From NCBI RefSeq assembly GCF_047496725.1, contig NC_132981.1, positions 4,058,001-4,122,000 of the forward strand: a DNA stretch of 64,000 bases, given 5' to 3'. This document shows positions 1 through 12,302 of the stretch, piece by piece. This stretch comes from Anoplolepis gracilipes (taxonomy: Eukaryota; Arthropoda; Insecta; Hymenoptera; Formicidae). The first letter of the stretch is position 1. Every line of letters starts with the position of its first letter. The notes beneath the pieces are model-generated. The model made no database searches, was not told the DNA's origin, and worked only from the letters and a program-made list of their open reading frames with translations. A program made the position numbers and the translations under genes.

Positions 1-1798
1 ATGTAAAGGATAGCGAAAGCGAGAGCGAGGGTGCGGCTGTAGACTCGCGCTAAGTCCTAACGTCACGTTTACGCTCTTTTTACTGCGAAGTAATAGTATC
101 GGCGACTAGGAGTAGGCACCATCGGCTCGGATGAAATCCCCGATCACGGCTGTGCACTTTTATCACGTCTCCCCATCTGCGAGCGTAGCGACTGAAATCG
201 GTCCTGTAATCGCGACAATGTAAACCGTAAACGCGCTGATCATTCACTCCGCGCGTTCTAAAGAACCGCTATCGTCGCTTCCGAACGAACGAAATTATCG
301 GTTGCTTTCGTGAATGATTTCTCTTTGATGAAAAAGATTTTTCATCCAGTCGATTTTCGATTAGTGGCACGACGAGTACGCACCGGTTACGGATTGTATT
401 TACTAGCAATTTACGCGACCGATCTCTCTGGGATATTAAAATAATTTATTGAAAGTATATTTTTTCTGTGGTGTTTCATTATCGTTATCCATCTCGTTGT
501 CGATACTTGATATTTTTTGAATATTTATATAAAATTTCTTTCTCATAAAATTGTAGGATTAACCCTGCAATCAATATTTATACTCTGATTATTTACACTT
601 TCTTTTTTTCACTGAGAAAGCGCCAGATGAGGACAAACGTCCTCATCGTAATACTTTAGTACTTTTTGTTTACTACATTATTAATTTACTTAAGCTTATT
701 TTTAATTATATAGAATTATGTTCGTAAGTAAATCGAATATTCACAATTTTCCAAAGTATACTATTTCCACAAATATCGTTCGTACACGCACATAAACAAC
801 GGTTATACGCGACGGAACTTCCGCGGAACTTTAATAAAACCAGAGCGTTAATTGCTGAATTCCTCATTGATTAATGGCGCCGCAAGCTTGGATGAAGGCA
901 GGTCCTAAGTGAGCCGACAATTTCAGAGACGAGAGAAATAGCTATGGTCTCCACGGAATAAGTCTTTACACCGCGAAAATAATCCCGAGTCATAATCGCT
1001 TTATTCTTATTTTATTTAATATCCTTTGCGCGGGCACGCGCGGATATTATTACGCGATAAAGTGACGCACAGGCAATCGAGATATTTCATTCGTGTGCCA
1101 GTGGATTTTAATTAATACTCAAACGGTGCTCTCTTGGATATGTATTTTACGGAAAAATGATTCCGCGAGAAGTCTCGTCCGCGTTTATGCGTACAAATAG
1201 GCGCTGACAGAGAATCGATCGATATCGGCCAGCGAGCGATTTCAATTACATTTTGTTGCCTCTTGTAATGAGGCGCAGTTTAATCATCGTTAAATTACGC
1301 GAATGAGGGATACACCGCGCATCGCGCGTATCCCTGTGTTTGTGTAAATTGCTGTTACCGACATTGTGTGATAAATGTGTACGCCACCCGCGCTGATACG
1401 ATGGCACTCTTGCTATTAACGATCTTTATGGTGTCAATCAAATAACTTGGGTAACTCGGCCTTACCTCTCTTCGTCATTGATTAATGGCTCGCGGCGAAG
1501 GATCTTCAGGAAGTTTTGCGGGCTTTGTGTGCGCGAGGAGGAAATATGGTGTGTATATAACGCAGCGCTACCGCTATAATCCCCTATTTATAAACCGCTC
1601 GGTAATTTAAAAATCATTAGAGAGAAAAATAGTGCAGCTCTTTATCAGCCTTGAGTAAATCTCTCCGGGGAAGAGATGGAAAAGAAGGACGCGTCAGAAA
1701 GAGTATCCTGCAACTTTCCAAGCCTGTCACACGCTACTTTTCCAAAAGATATTCCTCTAGATATATGATTATTAATTGCAAGGTACAAGGTATATACA

Positions 1799-1909
<111 letters not shown>

Positions 1910-3697
1910 GTATTCTTTGCGAGTAACATTAATTATAATTAAAATCCAGCAACTATTGATTTTGGTATAGTTTATTCGGTTTCGGAGGTATAACTTTAAC
2001 ATTGTCGCTTTATTGCGTTATTGATTGCTATATTACGTATCGTAAAGATCGCTGAGACGTGCACAATCGCAGCGAGAGATATCCCCCATGACTCATCTTT
2101 TTGCTTCCGAAGGGGAATGAATTTGCTTTCGCTACTTTTGCGTTTACGTGCGACTGCACGCGCGATGACGGGGGTCTGAGGGGTAGACGAGAGGAGGGAG
2201 GGGAGGGGGAGGTTAAAGGTCGGAAATAAGACACGCATTAAATCGGAGTGACGGATGAATCGCCGCGAAGTGATTCGATCGGGAAGACGGATGCGAGACC
2301 ATTTTCCGTAACTGGATAACGGCTATGCTTTTTCAGCTGGAACAATCGTGACCCCTGCGCGACTTCTTGGCTGATACGGCTGCAAAGAGCACATAACTGT
2401 CTCTGGACGGTGTGATTCATGTGAAAGATTGCACATGGCTCGATACATTCATGGGGTCGCACGGGCTATAAATGTTATTGTCGCTCTTAGCCTTATTACA
2501 TTTGCGCGCTTCCAGAAATGTTCCTTCTAAGAGCTGTATTTAACGTCTGTTGTCTGCGCGTATCTCGCAAAACTGCATCCGACCATCGAGTATTCGCCTC
2601 GAGAATTACGATAAAGAGAAATCGTATATCATACTTTATTAGACGACTGCAAATCAACGCTGAAGTCGCGATACCGATTATCATGCGCGTCTCACATGTG
2701 TGAGTTACCATTATTACTGGAATGCATTTCTTGTATTGTTGCTTCAATAATTTTCTAATAAATATTTATTTGTTTATTTAATATTTATTGGGTTTATGAT
2801 TGTGGACGAATCTGCAAGAGATATATAAATAATAAATATATAATATAATATGATTAATATAATAATAAAATAATATAATAATGAATAATATAATATATAT
2901 GAAATGATAAAAATATAATAGATAGTATAAAATGATATATAAATAATAAATATATGTAATAAAAAATCGATTATATTATAAATACATAGAAGTAAAAAGA
3001 AATTTTGTGTCTTGTTAAATTTGAAAGTCAACTGCATGACTCGATTCATCGCATTTGACTTGTGTTACTCGCGCATAGAAAGAGCATTTATGTGCGCCTG
3101 CACCGTGTCATTTAGCTTGATCAACAAAGTTCGTTCAATTCAATAGCATCGCGCGACTCGTAAGCGCATGCTTCACGACTACCACAGTCGAGCGATAGAT
3201 ATATCGAACTAATGCTCGTTCCGGTTTCATAGCTTTGTACCGTCGGAGATGGTTGATCGTATTGCTATCGATGCATTGATTCGATGTCATGACGAAACGC
3301 CGATATATGGCTCAGAAAGTATTCTCTCGCTGCTGTGACGGTCTTTCTATTTACCATTGCCACTCGTTTCTCTTTTAGAACATCGATCTTCACAGCAATG
3401 TTCGTGTGAGTGAAACTTTTATGCCCATTGTAAGCTTGATGAGTGTTATTTGTTCGCTTGCGATTGTTGAGTATCTCGAAAACTTTTTAGGATGATACAC
3501 AGAAAAACGAGAAATATCTACCATCAGTCTTTCAGTCCATAGTCTTTAAATATTTATATAGTTTACACAAAATAATATTTCGTATCATTATATCATAGAA
3601 CTGAATTTATAAATTTAACTAAAACATTTTTTCAAATTTATAATTCCTAAATTATAACGAGATAAATAAACATTGAATTAAAAATTAAATTAATCAA

Positions 3698-3700
<3 letters not shown>

Positions 3701-3729
<29 letters not shown>
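3701..3729. repeat. (TA)n microsatellite
   Basis: About 14 uninterrupted TA units in AT-rich sequence downstream of visible exon 4. Confidence 0.95.
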
Positions 3730-3733
<4 letters not shown>

Positions 3734-3947
3734 TTCAGGATAATTTATTTGTATAATTTTATTATTGTGTAAAGATATACAATAATAAAAGACAGAAAAA
3801 ATAATAGAACTATTTCTTTCCATTAATAAATAAATTCTATGAATAAAAAAAAGATAAAAAGCATTATTTTTTCAAGGGACTAAAAGAGATCCTTAAAGAA
3901 AATAAGATCAGAATAGAGAATAGTAAATAGTATGTAAAGCTACTCAC

Positions 3948-4182
3948 CACCGTATGGTGGTGATTTTACGCCAGTGATAGGTGCGAGACGCGGTTTGTCC
4001 TCGGTGATGTCCATGTCCACCGATTTTCGATAAATCTCTGCTATGAAGACCGTGCAGCGTAGATGTAGATGTCCCTTGCGAAACATGCTTTCCGTCACTC
4101 TAAATTGTAATAGCGACTTCGCAATATATGTCTCGTTATCGTCAGAAATGTTGTAGTGTTGTACTTTGTACTCCTCCGTGAT
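3948..4182 (-). CDS. Beat-like gene, visible exon 4: C-terminal half of Ig domain 2
   Basis: This exon of 235 bp encodes 78 codons plus one base. The acceptor is TGTTTCAG before ATCACGGAGG and the donor is GTGAGT at 3947-3942. It encodes ITEEYKVQHYNISDDNETY, then an amphipathic strand (SLLQFRVTESMF), GHLHLRCTVFIAEIY with the second Ig2 cysteine (Cys200), and DITEDKPRLAPIT leading out of the domain. The E-D-K-P-R segment after the second Ig domain is a feature I associate with the Beat family. Sequons occur at residues 168 and 173. The reading frame meets a TAG two codons after the last coding base if the donor is not used, so intron retention would end the protein right after Ig2. The following exon, probably a linker plus GPI signal, membrane segment or cysteine-rich tail, was not found. 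Confidence 0.92.
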
Positions 4183-5029
4183 CTGAAACAATAAGCATTA
4201 TTTGAATTAATGCTTAATTCAAGATATATTTTATTGAGATATTTTTTAGCAGCATGTAAAATAATTAACCGTTCTTTTTTTATTTCGTTATTTGTATATT
4301 CCTTTCATATATAATATTTGAATTATTTTTATTACCGTTTTGTTAGAATTATTGCATACAATATTTATTATAAAATTTAATCTAAATTACGTGTTTTTAT
4401 TTCGTATATGACATGAATGGGTAAATTCTCTCGCAATAAATGTACAATTCGAAAAGATAGATCGTCGCTGTACATGATTCAATCGATTTACCAGCATTTA
4501 ATCTTAAATTATTAATTATTCACGTTAATAGTGTTTTAAGGAAAATTTATTTTTATTTATTTCATATAACCACGCGAGTATCGAAATACGTTTTATATTT
4601 ATGATCATATTCCACAAAGGGAATTATTATTGCTGTTTGTACTAAGGATATTATGCGACTATGTTGCTCTTAATGCAGATAAAGCTTATCTTTGTTGTAG
4701 CTGCACCTTTTGTCTCCGTACGAGAATAAAATAAAAAGAATGAGCAGAAAAGAACTGGTGGAGTCAGAAGTCAGCGTTATTACTTCGAGAAACAAACGTG
4801 GAAATGCGTATTGTATTTTAGCAACGTGATTCTGTCATACATGTAATATAAAATTTCATGGATTATAAAATTATAACGTTGATATACGAGAATTACATAT
4901 GTTTTGACTTCTTATTTACACTTCTTATAGAACACACAAAGAGCAATTTTTTTCAAAATTTTTTGTGAAAATTTATTAATTTATTTTAAGAATATCTTTC
5001 TACTAGAAAGAGAAAGAAAAGAAAAAATA

Positions 5030-5049
5030 GAGAGAGAGAGAGAGAGAGA
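5030..5049. repeat. (AG)n microsatellite
   Basis: About ten AG units, next to a purine-rich stretch beginning near 5008. Confidence 0.9.
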
Positions 5050-5097
5050 AAGCTGCTTAAATTTTTATATCAAAAATAAGCATTACACGTTTCAGTT

Positions 5098-5240
5098 GTC
5101 CAGATATCCGGATAATACGAATATTTGAAAAATCCGGATTTACCAGTTGAAATCCGGATATATGTATACCTAAAAAGTCCAATAAAAATGACAAGACGGA
5201 TTGAAAATCCGGATAATACGAAATTTGAGTTAGGGCATAT
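5098..5240. repeat. Cluster of ATCCGGAT repeats, possible DNA-transposon remnant
   Basis: Four copies of the palindromic octamer ATCCGGAT lie within about 110 bases, and two of them extend into the direct repeat ATCCGGATAATACGAA. From memory, Tigger/pogo-type elements often carry repeated TATCCGGA-like motifs near their ends, so a short non-autonomous fragment is possible. No transposase or target-site duplication is visible. Confidence 0.4.
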
Positions 5241-6184
5241 CCTAATCATATCAAACTCCCGCATTGTGTAAAGTGAAACGGAGAAAATTTATTCTTAATC
5301 TTTTTGAATATACATTCAAAGAGTTTTCATGAATATTCAAGTGTAACATAGATTTCTCTTTTAAAGTATAATATAAGATTGATAATTTTATCTTCTACAG
5401 AGACGATTGTGATATAATGTAAAGTTCCCAAACGACCCGATGGTAAAAAATATCATTATCGCCGCATTTTCAAACTACACGGTACACGTCAATGTCAACT
5501 GCGTCGTGGCAGAAATATAAATGTATGATCCGTAATAAATGAGGAGGGTACAACCTTATTTTATGTACAAGCAGGATTACTTTCCAGAAGAATATATGAC
5601 CGGGAGAAGAAACGAATTTGTCTTCGATCGTCCGCTACGTTACGAGAACAAGAAAACTCCCCGAGAGCTCTGAAGGCGACGTTATCATTTGTAGAACAAA
5701 CAAGGACATACATCATGTCCGCGGGCGTACGGTGTCACGTGCGGATACAGGCTACATCCATAAAGCATAAAGCATAAAGCTGATGCCATCACAGATGCCA
5801 TCTTCTCTCGCACCTCCTCTTTCCCTCTTGTATATGTCACACGAGAGTCCTGGCACGATGGTATCCTCCGTGTACATGTTCATACGTGTATTCGTAACTT
5901 CGAACTCTAAAGTGCATTACGTACAATCTTCATAACTCCGTAAGCGGGTTTTGATAATATTACTCGGCTGGGTGTTCTCGAAGTGAGGGATTGATTGACA
6001 CGATGCTATAGAATTTCCGCGCGGTTTGCTTTCGCCTCATTGTCTTTGTGAATGTAATATTCTCTGCTCCGCTGTGCATACATTTTCCACGTAGCACATA
6101 CATCCTACAATGTATTGCGGATCTTGCATTTCGCAATGCAGCTACTGTATTTGTCTTTATATTTGGAAGCACATACAGTTAGAG

Positions 6185-6374
6185 AATTAACGTAAAATAT
6201 CGCATGCAATAACTAAAACGCGATCGTGTGACTTCGATAAAGTATTGTATAATATATTTCCGCATAATTTATACATATAGATTACGATTATAAAATATAT
6301 ATATATATTTTACAATACTTTATCAAAGTCACACGATCGCGTTTAGTTATTGCATACGATATTTTACGTTAATT
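6185..6374. repeat. Long inverted repeat, MITE-like foldback
   Basis: A left arm at 6185-6249 and a right arm at 6311-6374 are reverse complements over about 65 bases with only three differences (two substitutions and one single-base indel). The spacer of about 61 bases is AT-rich. The arms include the GC-containing core ACGCGATCGTGTGACTT, so this is not a low-complexity coincidence. I see no ORF and no clear target-site duplication. Confidence 0.9.
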
Positions 6375-6421
6375 GTAATATATTCTATATATTTTTCTAT
6401 GTATTAATTGTAATGTATTCT

Positions 6422-6438
6422 AATTTTTACTGCACCAT

Positions 6439-6496
<58 letters not shown>

Positions 6497-6513
6497 ATGG
6501 TGCAGTAAAAATT
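6422..6513. repeat. Perfect 92-base palindrome with a TA microsatellite core
   Basis: The unique arm AATTTTTACTGCACCATTGT starts at 6422 and its exact reverse complement ends at 6513. Between them lies an alternating TA run that is itself symmetric, so the whole 92 bases reads the same on both strands. Confidence 0.95.
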
Positions 6514-6632
6514 AAAATACAGAAATAATTTATTAATACTTTTAAATAAAGAATTTTCAAGTCCGAAATCTTTTTTTTATTTTACCATGCAAAGTAAATT
6601 GTAAATTACTTTGCCAATTACATTTTCCATTA

Positions 6633-6635
<3 letters not shown>

Positions 6636-6668
<33 letters not shown>
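6636..6668. repeat. (GT)n microsatellite
   Basis: About 16 GT units without interruption. Confidence 0.95.
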
Positions 6669-6669
<1 letters not shown>

Positions 6670-7024
6670 CAATTTTTACCGTATTATTTATATAGTTTGC
6701 AACAGTTTGTAATAGCTCTACGAACATTTCCAACCGAGCATGCAAGAGAACTTTCGAAATGGAAATCAGGCGCATAAAAAACGCAATAAAAGTCCGAAAA
6801 TTACGTTCGGTCTCGAATTTACGAGAATGCACGCGCTGTATGACTAGGGATTATTTGCCCGAAATATTGGTGGATGTTTCATATGCCGGAGCAAAGCTTT
6901 CCGGTAGAGCGCGGGAAGCAAGGCGGAAATATTGGCGGCGAGAAAATATGAGCGAAAACTTGATTTGAGATAGGTGGAACCCGAGGTGGAGTTTTCTTGG
7001 CAGCGGATCAAGCGCATACTTATA

Positions 7025-7046
7025 TACCTACCTATCTACCTACCTA
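7025..7046. repeat. Imperfect (CCTA)n repeat
   Basis: Five CCTA-like units, one varied to TCTA. Confidence 0.75.
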
Positions 7047-8300
7047 GGCGGGACAAATGTATGTGTTCAAGTTATATACGTACTCTAGCAGAGAAAAGCA
7101 AAAGACGATAGAAGGAGGGGCGAGAGAAGGGGATAAGCAAATGGTCAATCGATGAAAACGATTTTCTAACTCAGTGACTGTTTTCTGCGTTACACAGAAT
7201 CACTACTTGATAAGACTACGTTTTCTAAATGGACACGTTTAGAACGAAATTGTTAGAAAACGAGAGAGATTCCTGCGTCTTATCTTCTCTAATTTCTTTA
7301 ATTTCTCTTCTCTTATCGAACGTAAAATTCGTTTAATTTTCCTCATCTGACAGCTCACATGCTCGACCTCGAATTATCACTGCACTTGACGATATTTTGT
7401 TACATTAACTTCTAATTGTTTTCAATTAAAGTCTGATGCAGTACAAAACTGCAACAATATTTTACTTTCGTGAAATCACTAGTCGTTATTAAATAAAATA
7501 AAATTATGTAATTATAAATTATGTAAATGATTATTAAAATGCAATTTATATAAATGAGTTAAGTTAATTTTTACATCAATTCTTACAGAACGAGCTATGC
7601 GTGCATAATTTTTGTGAACAATTTTTTCTACAGCATTGATTTCATTTATTATATAAAAACATTTTTTTTAATAGAGCAAAAAAAAGGAAAAGGAAAATAT
7701 ATAAAAATGTTATAATAAAACAAATATAACAAGCTTGTTAATATAATTAATTATTGGTTTTGTCTTTATATGCAATATTAATGTAGCGTTAATGTGTCAA
7801 TTTACTGCATTAACGTAAATTATACACGAATAGGAGACATTGAGAGGCGTTTAAAGATTGCGAAATAAGGGTCGTTGAATTGCGGATGAGTCAACGAAAA
7901 GTATGCCCGCAATAAGGGGAATGTGCTCTGTTAGAACAGCTACGGAGGAAGTTGTCAACACAATAGCGGTACTTGGAACTAAGTAAGAAAAGTACGCGAT
8001 GACACACCCCACAGGGAGACACGAGAGAGCGCGAATCGAAAATAAAGAGGGACGAAACGGCCACCCTTGCGCACTTTCGGCCGAGATGCTTTCACTAGGG
8101 TAAGACCATTGTTCTTCTCGCCGTCGGAAATGTGAATTTTCACTTACTTTCGTCGAAACACTGTCCGGTTGCTTATATACTTCGCTTCGTATTATTTCAA
8201 AAGTCAAATAATGATATTTCACGCGGTTTTTCCAAGCGTCTATCTAAAATTGCACGACCTCATTCATTAATTCGGGAAGAGAATTTCATTAAAAAATCCA

Positions 8301-8575
8301 ATTCATACACCGACAAAGTTTTATCAGTAAAGTTATAACATTTCCAAATTTTTATTACAGTTTTTATTATAAATCAACATGGATTATAAAATTATATATC
8401 AAAAATTATATATATAATTTTTCCATTTTATTGTGTTTAAACCACGCAAAAAATTTATTTTCTAAGAATTTTGTCAAAATAATCTTATTCATCTTCCGAC
8501 AAAGTTTGTTATAAAGTTAAAATATTTTCAAACTTTCACATTACAGGTTTTATTATACATCAATACAGATTAATA
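8301..8575. repeat. Diverged tandem duplication, period about 188 bases
   Basis: Segments at about 8301-8395 and 8486-8575 share ordered blocks: ATTCAT, CCGACAAAGTTT, TAAAGTTA, TTTCCAAA or TTTTCAAA, ATTACAG, TTTTATTATA and ATCAA. Similarity is clear but imperfect, so the duplication is old. Confidence 0.65.
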
Positions 8576-8851
8576 CAACCTTTGTGTTCTATTGAATTGT
8601 AAAATCGCTCAATAAAATTTCTCTATATCGTTTTAATGGCAATTACATATATAATAAAAAAGCAGATTAAAAATAGATCAGAAGCGATAACATAATTCAC
8701 GCAATATAGAAAATAACATTGTTAAATAATAATTGTCTCTGTAATAGAAATATGATGCTTTTAACCATTTTCATTTTATGCTAATGAATCTTTTATTACG
8801 CATTGATACTGTTTCAACATAAAATATCACGTTTTATAAAGGAAGTTATAC

Positions 8852-8854
<3 letters not shown>

Positions 8855-8886
<32 letters not shown>
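8855..8886. repeat. (GA)n microsatellite
   Basis: About 16 AG units, passing into a G-rich purine stretch. Confidence 0.95.
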
Positions 8887-8889
<3 letters not shown>

Positions 8890-8961
8890 GAAAGAGAAGG
8901 TAATATAAGTTATTATAAAATCAAAATTGTGTGTATATCCATGCATGTTAAACATATATAT

Positions 8962-8964
<3 letters not shown>

Positions 8965-9010
<46 letters not shown>
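8965..9010. repeat. (TA)n followed by (TG)4
   Basis: A TA run to about 9002, then TGTGTGTG. Confidence 0.93.
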
Positions 9011-9011
<1 letters not shown>

Positions 9012-11794
9012 ATAAAAATATAGAAAAAAATTATTTTTCGTGAAATTTTTTACAATTACGCGCATATATATAGACTGAGATTATAATGTATATAATGCAA
9101 TAAACTGTCTCCAAACAACAATTTTAAATTTTATTTTTACGTGGCTCGTCATTAAATTATTAATAAATCATATTAATTCTCTATGCAATGTGCTGATATA
9201 ACGTTCTCGATATTTTAGACATTATTGTGAACACTTAAAGTTCAATAATATTGCGTATTTTTAAGATAATGAGATCACTGAAATCTCCATGTACAATGAT
9301 AGAAGTCGAATTTAACAAGATTCGTTCGGATTCGCCCGCGATTGAATACGAATGTCTGATATGCAAATAAATCGTTATTTCGTAGCTTTCGTTAAATCAA
9401 CTAAATTATTCCGTTAAATCGCCCCAGCGTCATTTCGTCGTGCTGACGTTTTCCCAGTTTTCCACCGGCCGAAAGTGAGTTACGCCGTTTCAATCGTCAG
9501 AATGAAAAGTGTCAAAGGACGGCATAAATCTGCTCGTTCAAAAACAAAGCGCCGGCCTTTGAAAACGAATATTCCGTAGAAAATATCGCGCGTCCTGGTT
9601 ATTTAAACCATTGGTATTCTCTATAGATATTTCCGCCTGTCAAGATAAAGGCCTCGGGAATGTCGTTTTTTTTTTATTTTCTTCTTTATCCGAAGTATTT
9701 CACTCGACGTGAGCTTACGGGAGCGAATTAGCACGCAGGTATTGTTTACGTAAATACGCTGGAAGAGCTTCTCGGTAATTACGCCGACGCGATTAAAACT
9801 GAATTAAGTCATAAAGCGGCTGGTCTTACGCGCGAGCCCCTGAAATACTGCGGGCAGAAGCACATAACTTATTAACGCAGTTAATGCCGATCTCGAGGAA
9901 ATTCAATGGACTACAATCTAGCGGGACAACGTGCACTTCAGGCATTTAATCGAGGCATCAAGAATAAAACTTTGCCAATCGATATATAGAACGATACGGA
10001 CGAACAACTGTACGCTTAATACTTACTCTACCTGTTTTTCTCTTTCTCTTTTTTTTTTCTTTGTTTCTTATTTCTCTTAGTACTCTTTGAAGCAATCGTC
10101 TGACATTGCACTCAACAAGAGGGCTCTATAGATTGCTAGCATGCGCGAAGATTTTCTACTTGAAGGTTCCTTGAGATTTATGAAACGATAAATCTGGTAC
10201 TTTATTGTTAATCGATTATTTTACACGTGTATATCTCTAATTTGAATTACTTAAGATCATCATCTATATCTATAGCACCCATAATATTAACTCTTACTCC
10301 AAACTATTATTTTTGGCACTTTTTAACCGTACAGATGGATCATCGTATTTTCGATAAGTTTATTAATATGTAAAAGTGTTTTAAAAAATCTGAAAAAATT
10401 TATATACCTTTTTGGAGCTTTCTAAATAAAACCTTTTTAAATAAAAACTAGAATAATAAATTTAAAAAATAATTTGCTTAAATATATTGTTTTATGATTA
10501 TTCATTTTCGAGAAATTGACGCTGTTAGAAAAATCATGGACAATCCATCAGTACAGAATAAAGGTTAATATAATATTAATTATTTAAGATTTATATTAAA
10601 TAATATTAATAACGAACCATTAATAATGATGAAAGAGAGACAAAAATGCACGTGCTGTATTCATTGTCAGTTCTATATCGTGCATTTTACTTTAATTAAT
10701 ATTTTCATGCAACTTTCATATTTTTATGAAGTGTTTGCAACTAAAATACACTATATATATCTTTCTTGGATATTTGTGAGAGAATATTCATCGAATGGAC
10801 TTTCGAGCGTTTTCACATGCAATGCCAAACTACATGAATAACGAATAGCGATAAAGTGAGCTTGAATTCGCATCTATGGCGACAATTTGACCAATGACGA
10901 GTGTATACATGCTTTGATATGAAAGAGATCTATTTGAAAGTATAATGTTTTATGCAAAAAAATTATGCGTAAAATTTTTTATACGATGGGGATATATCAT
11001 ATATAAAAAATATATCGACAATGTACAGTGATGGAAGAAATGTAATTTAACACAAGCATATGTAAAATATACAAAAAAAGATATATCTATATACATATGT
11101 ATTTATGTATACATATTATCAGGACATTAATTTTGCGCGCAGTTATTATGAAACAACGAAAATCAGATGTACTGACACGCGAAATGTTAATTTTTGTAAA
11201 TTAATTTTGCGTACTCTTTGTACCGTATTATTGCACTGGAAATAAATAATCCAATATCTCTATTGGAAATAACTTATGAACAATTATATATAATAGAAAT
11301 TAATGATTTTAACGCACAGTTATGTTGTAAAATATATTTTGCTTTGCTTTTTAATCTTAATTTTAATAATAAAATATTAATTATTATAAAAGTTATTGCA
11401 AAATTAAAAGTAGAATTTATTAAAGTCATAATAGAAAATTATGTTTAATATTTGTGCTTCTTCAAAAATTATTCATTGATAAAACCGATGTTAATATTTA
11501 TTTTAATTAATATCATCCGAAATGCAAAGTAGATTAATAATCTAAAAACAAAATTCTGTTCACGAACTTAGTTTATTAACATTCGCGCGTTGGTCATGCG
11601 GACGTGCACGGAATGTTTCAAAGTGACAGTAACTATAGGTCACCCTTTATTAAATTTCAATATTAAATTACGTCAGTAAACTGAAGACACCTCAAATAAA
11701 TTTTACCTGTAAATATGAATTTTTAGTAATATTGTAATTCTTATTGAATTTTAAAAAATATCAAAGCATTGTAAAATTTCATTTTTTATTTTTT

Positions 11795-11798
<4 letters not shown>

Positions 11799-11837
<39 letters not shown>
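11799..11837. repeat. (TC)n microsatellite
   Basis: About 19 TC units; GA on the gene's coding strand, inside the intron between visible exons 3 and 4. Confidence 0.95.
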
Positions 11838-11840
<3 letters not shown>

Positions 11841-12302
11841 GTAAGATTTTTTTATGTAGAGTTAACTTTTCAATATAATATAGTTACATTACCATGTTTT
11901 GCAACTTGTTTTAATTGGTTACAGCTTCAGTAAAAATTCTATCTTTAATAACTTTTTTCATTAACTCCATTATTTCTTCTTACAAGATAATTTGCATATA
12001 AAATCGCATTACGTGCTGCAAATTCGTTACGAAGTGGCGCCGCGCGCGTCGATTCTTTCGCATAAATCCCGCGACGCTGGTACCTCGATATTGCCGCGGT
12101 ACCTAGGAGAGAAGCCTCGAGTGGTACGACGTAATAGAGCAAGGGGATGAAGGGTCGAAACACACAACAGAATAGAATATAGGCGCGGAGGCCCGGCTCT
12201 TCCCGCGTGCAACTCTAATCATCCAGTAAGGTCACGTAACTGCGACTACGAAGACGTATATAGGATAAGACAAGGCGGGCTTGTGCGAGAGACGATACTT
12301 AC

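Larger units (their letters stand above)
4183..12302 (-). other. Intron between visible exons 3 and 4 (8120 bp)
   Basis: The limits are set by the donor GTAAGT at 12302 and the acceptor TTTCAG ending at 4183. The intron is rich in repeats: GA, GT and TA microsatellites, a four-fold ATCCGGAT cluster near 5100-5230, two adjacent inverted repeats at 6185-6374 and 6422-6513, and a diverged tandem duplication at 8301-8575. Mixed-composition unique sequence lies around 5400-6150, 6700-7150, 7850-8300 and 9300-10000. ORFs there have no recognisable domains. Confidence 0.8.

Noticed and set aside
2774..3049. Hydrophobic minus ORF that could be a membrane-spanning C-terminal exon
   Set aside because: It is the translation of an AT-rich low-complexity stretch made of Ile, Tyr, Leu and Phe codons with internal repetition.
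7851..8222. Minus-strand ORF of 123 codons, with a phase-0 GTAAGT near residue 25
   Set aside because: It was tested as the missing Ig2 exon because of its donor, but it has no Ig features and no phase-1 acceptor; the exon at 12303-12436 fits instead.
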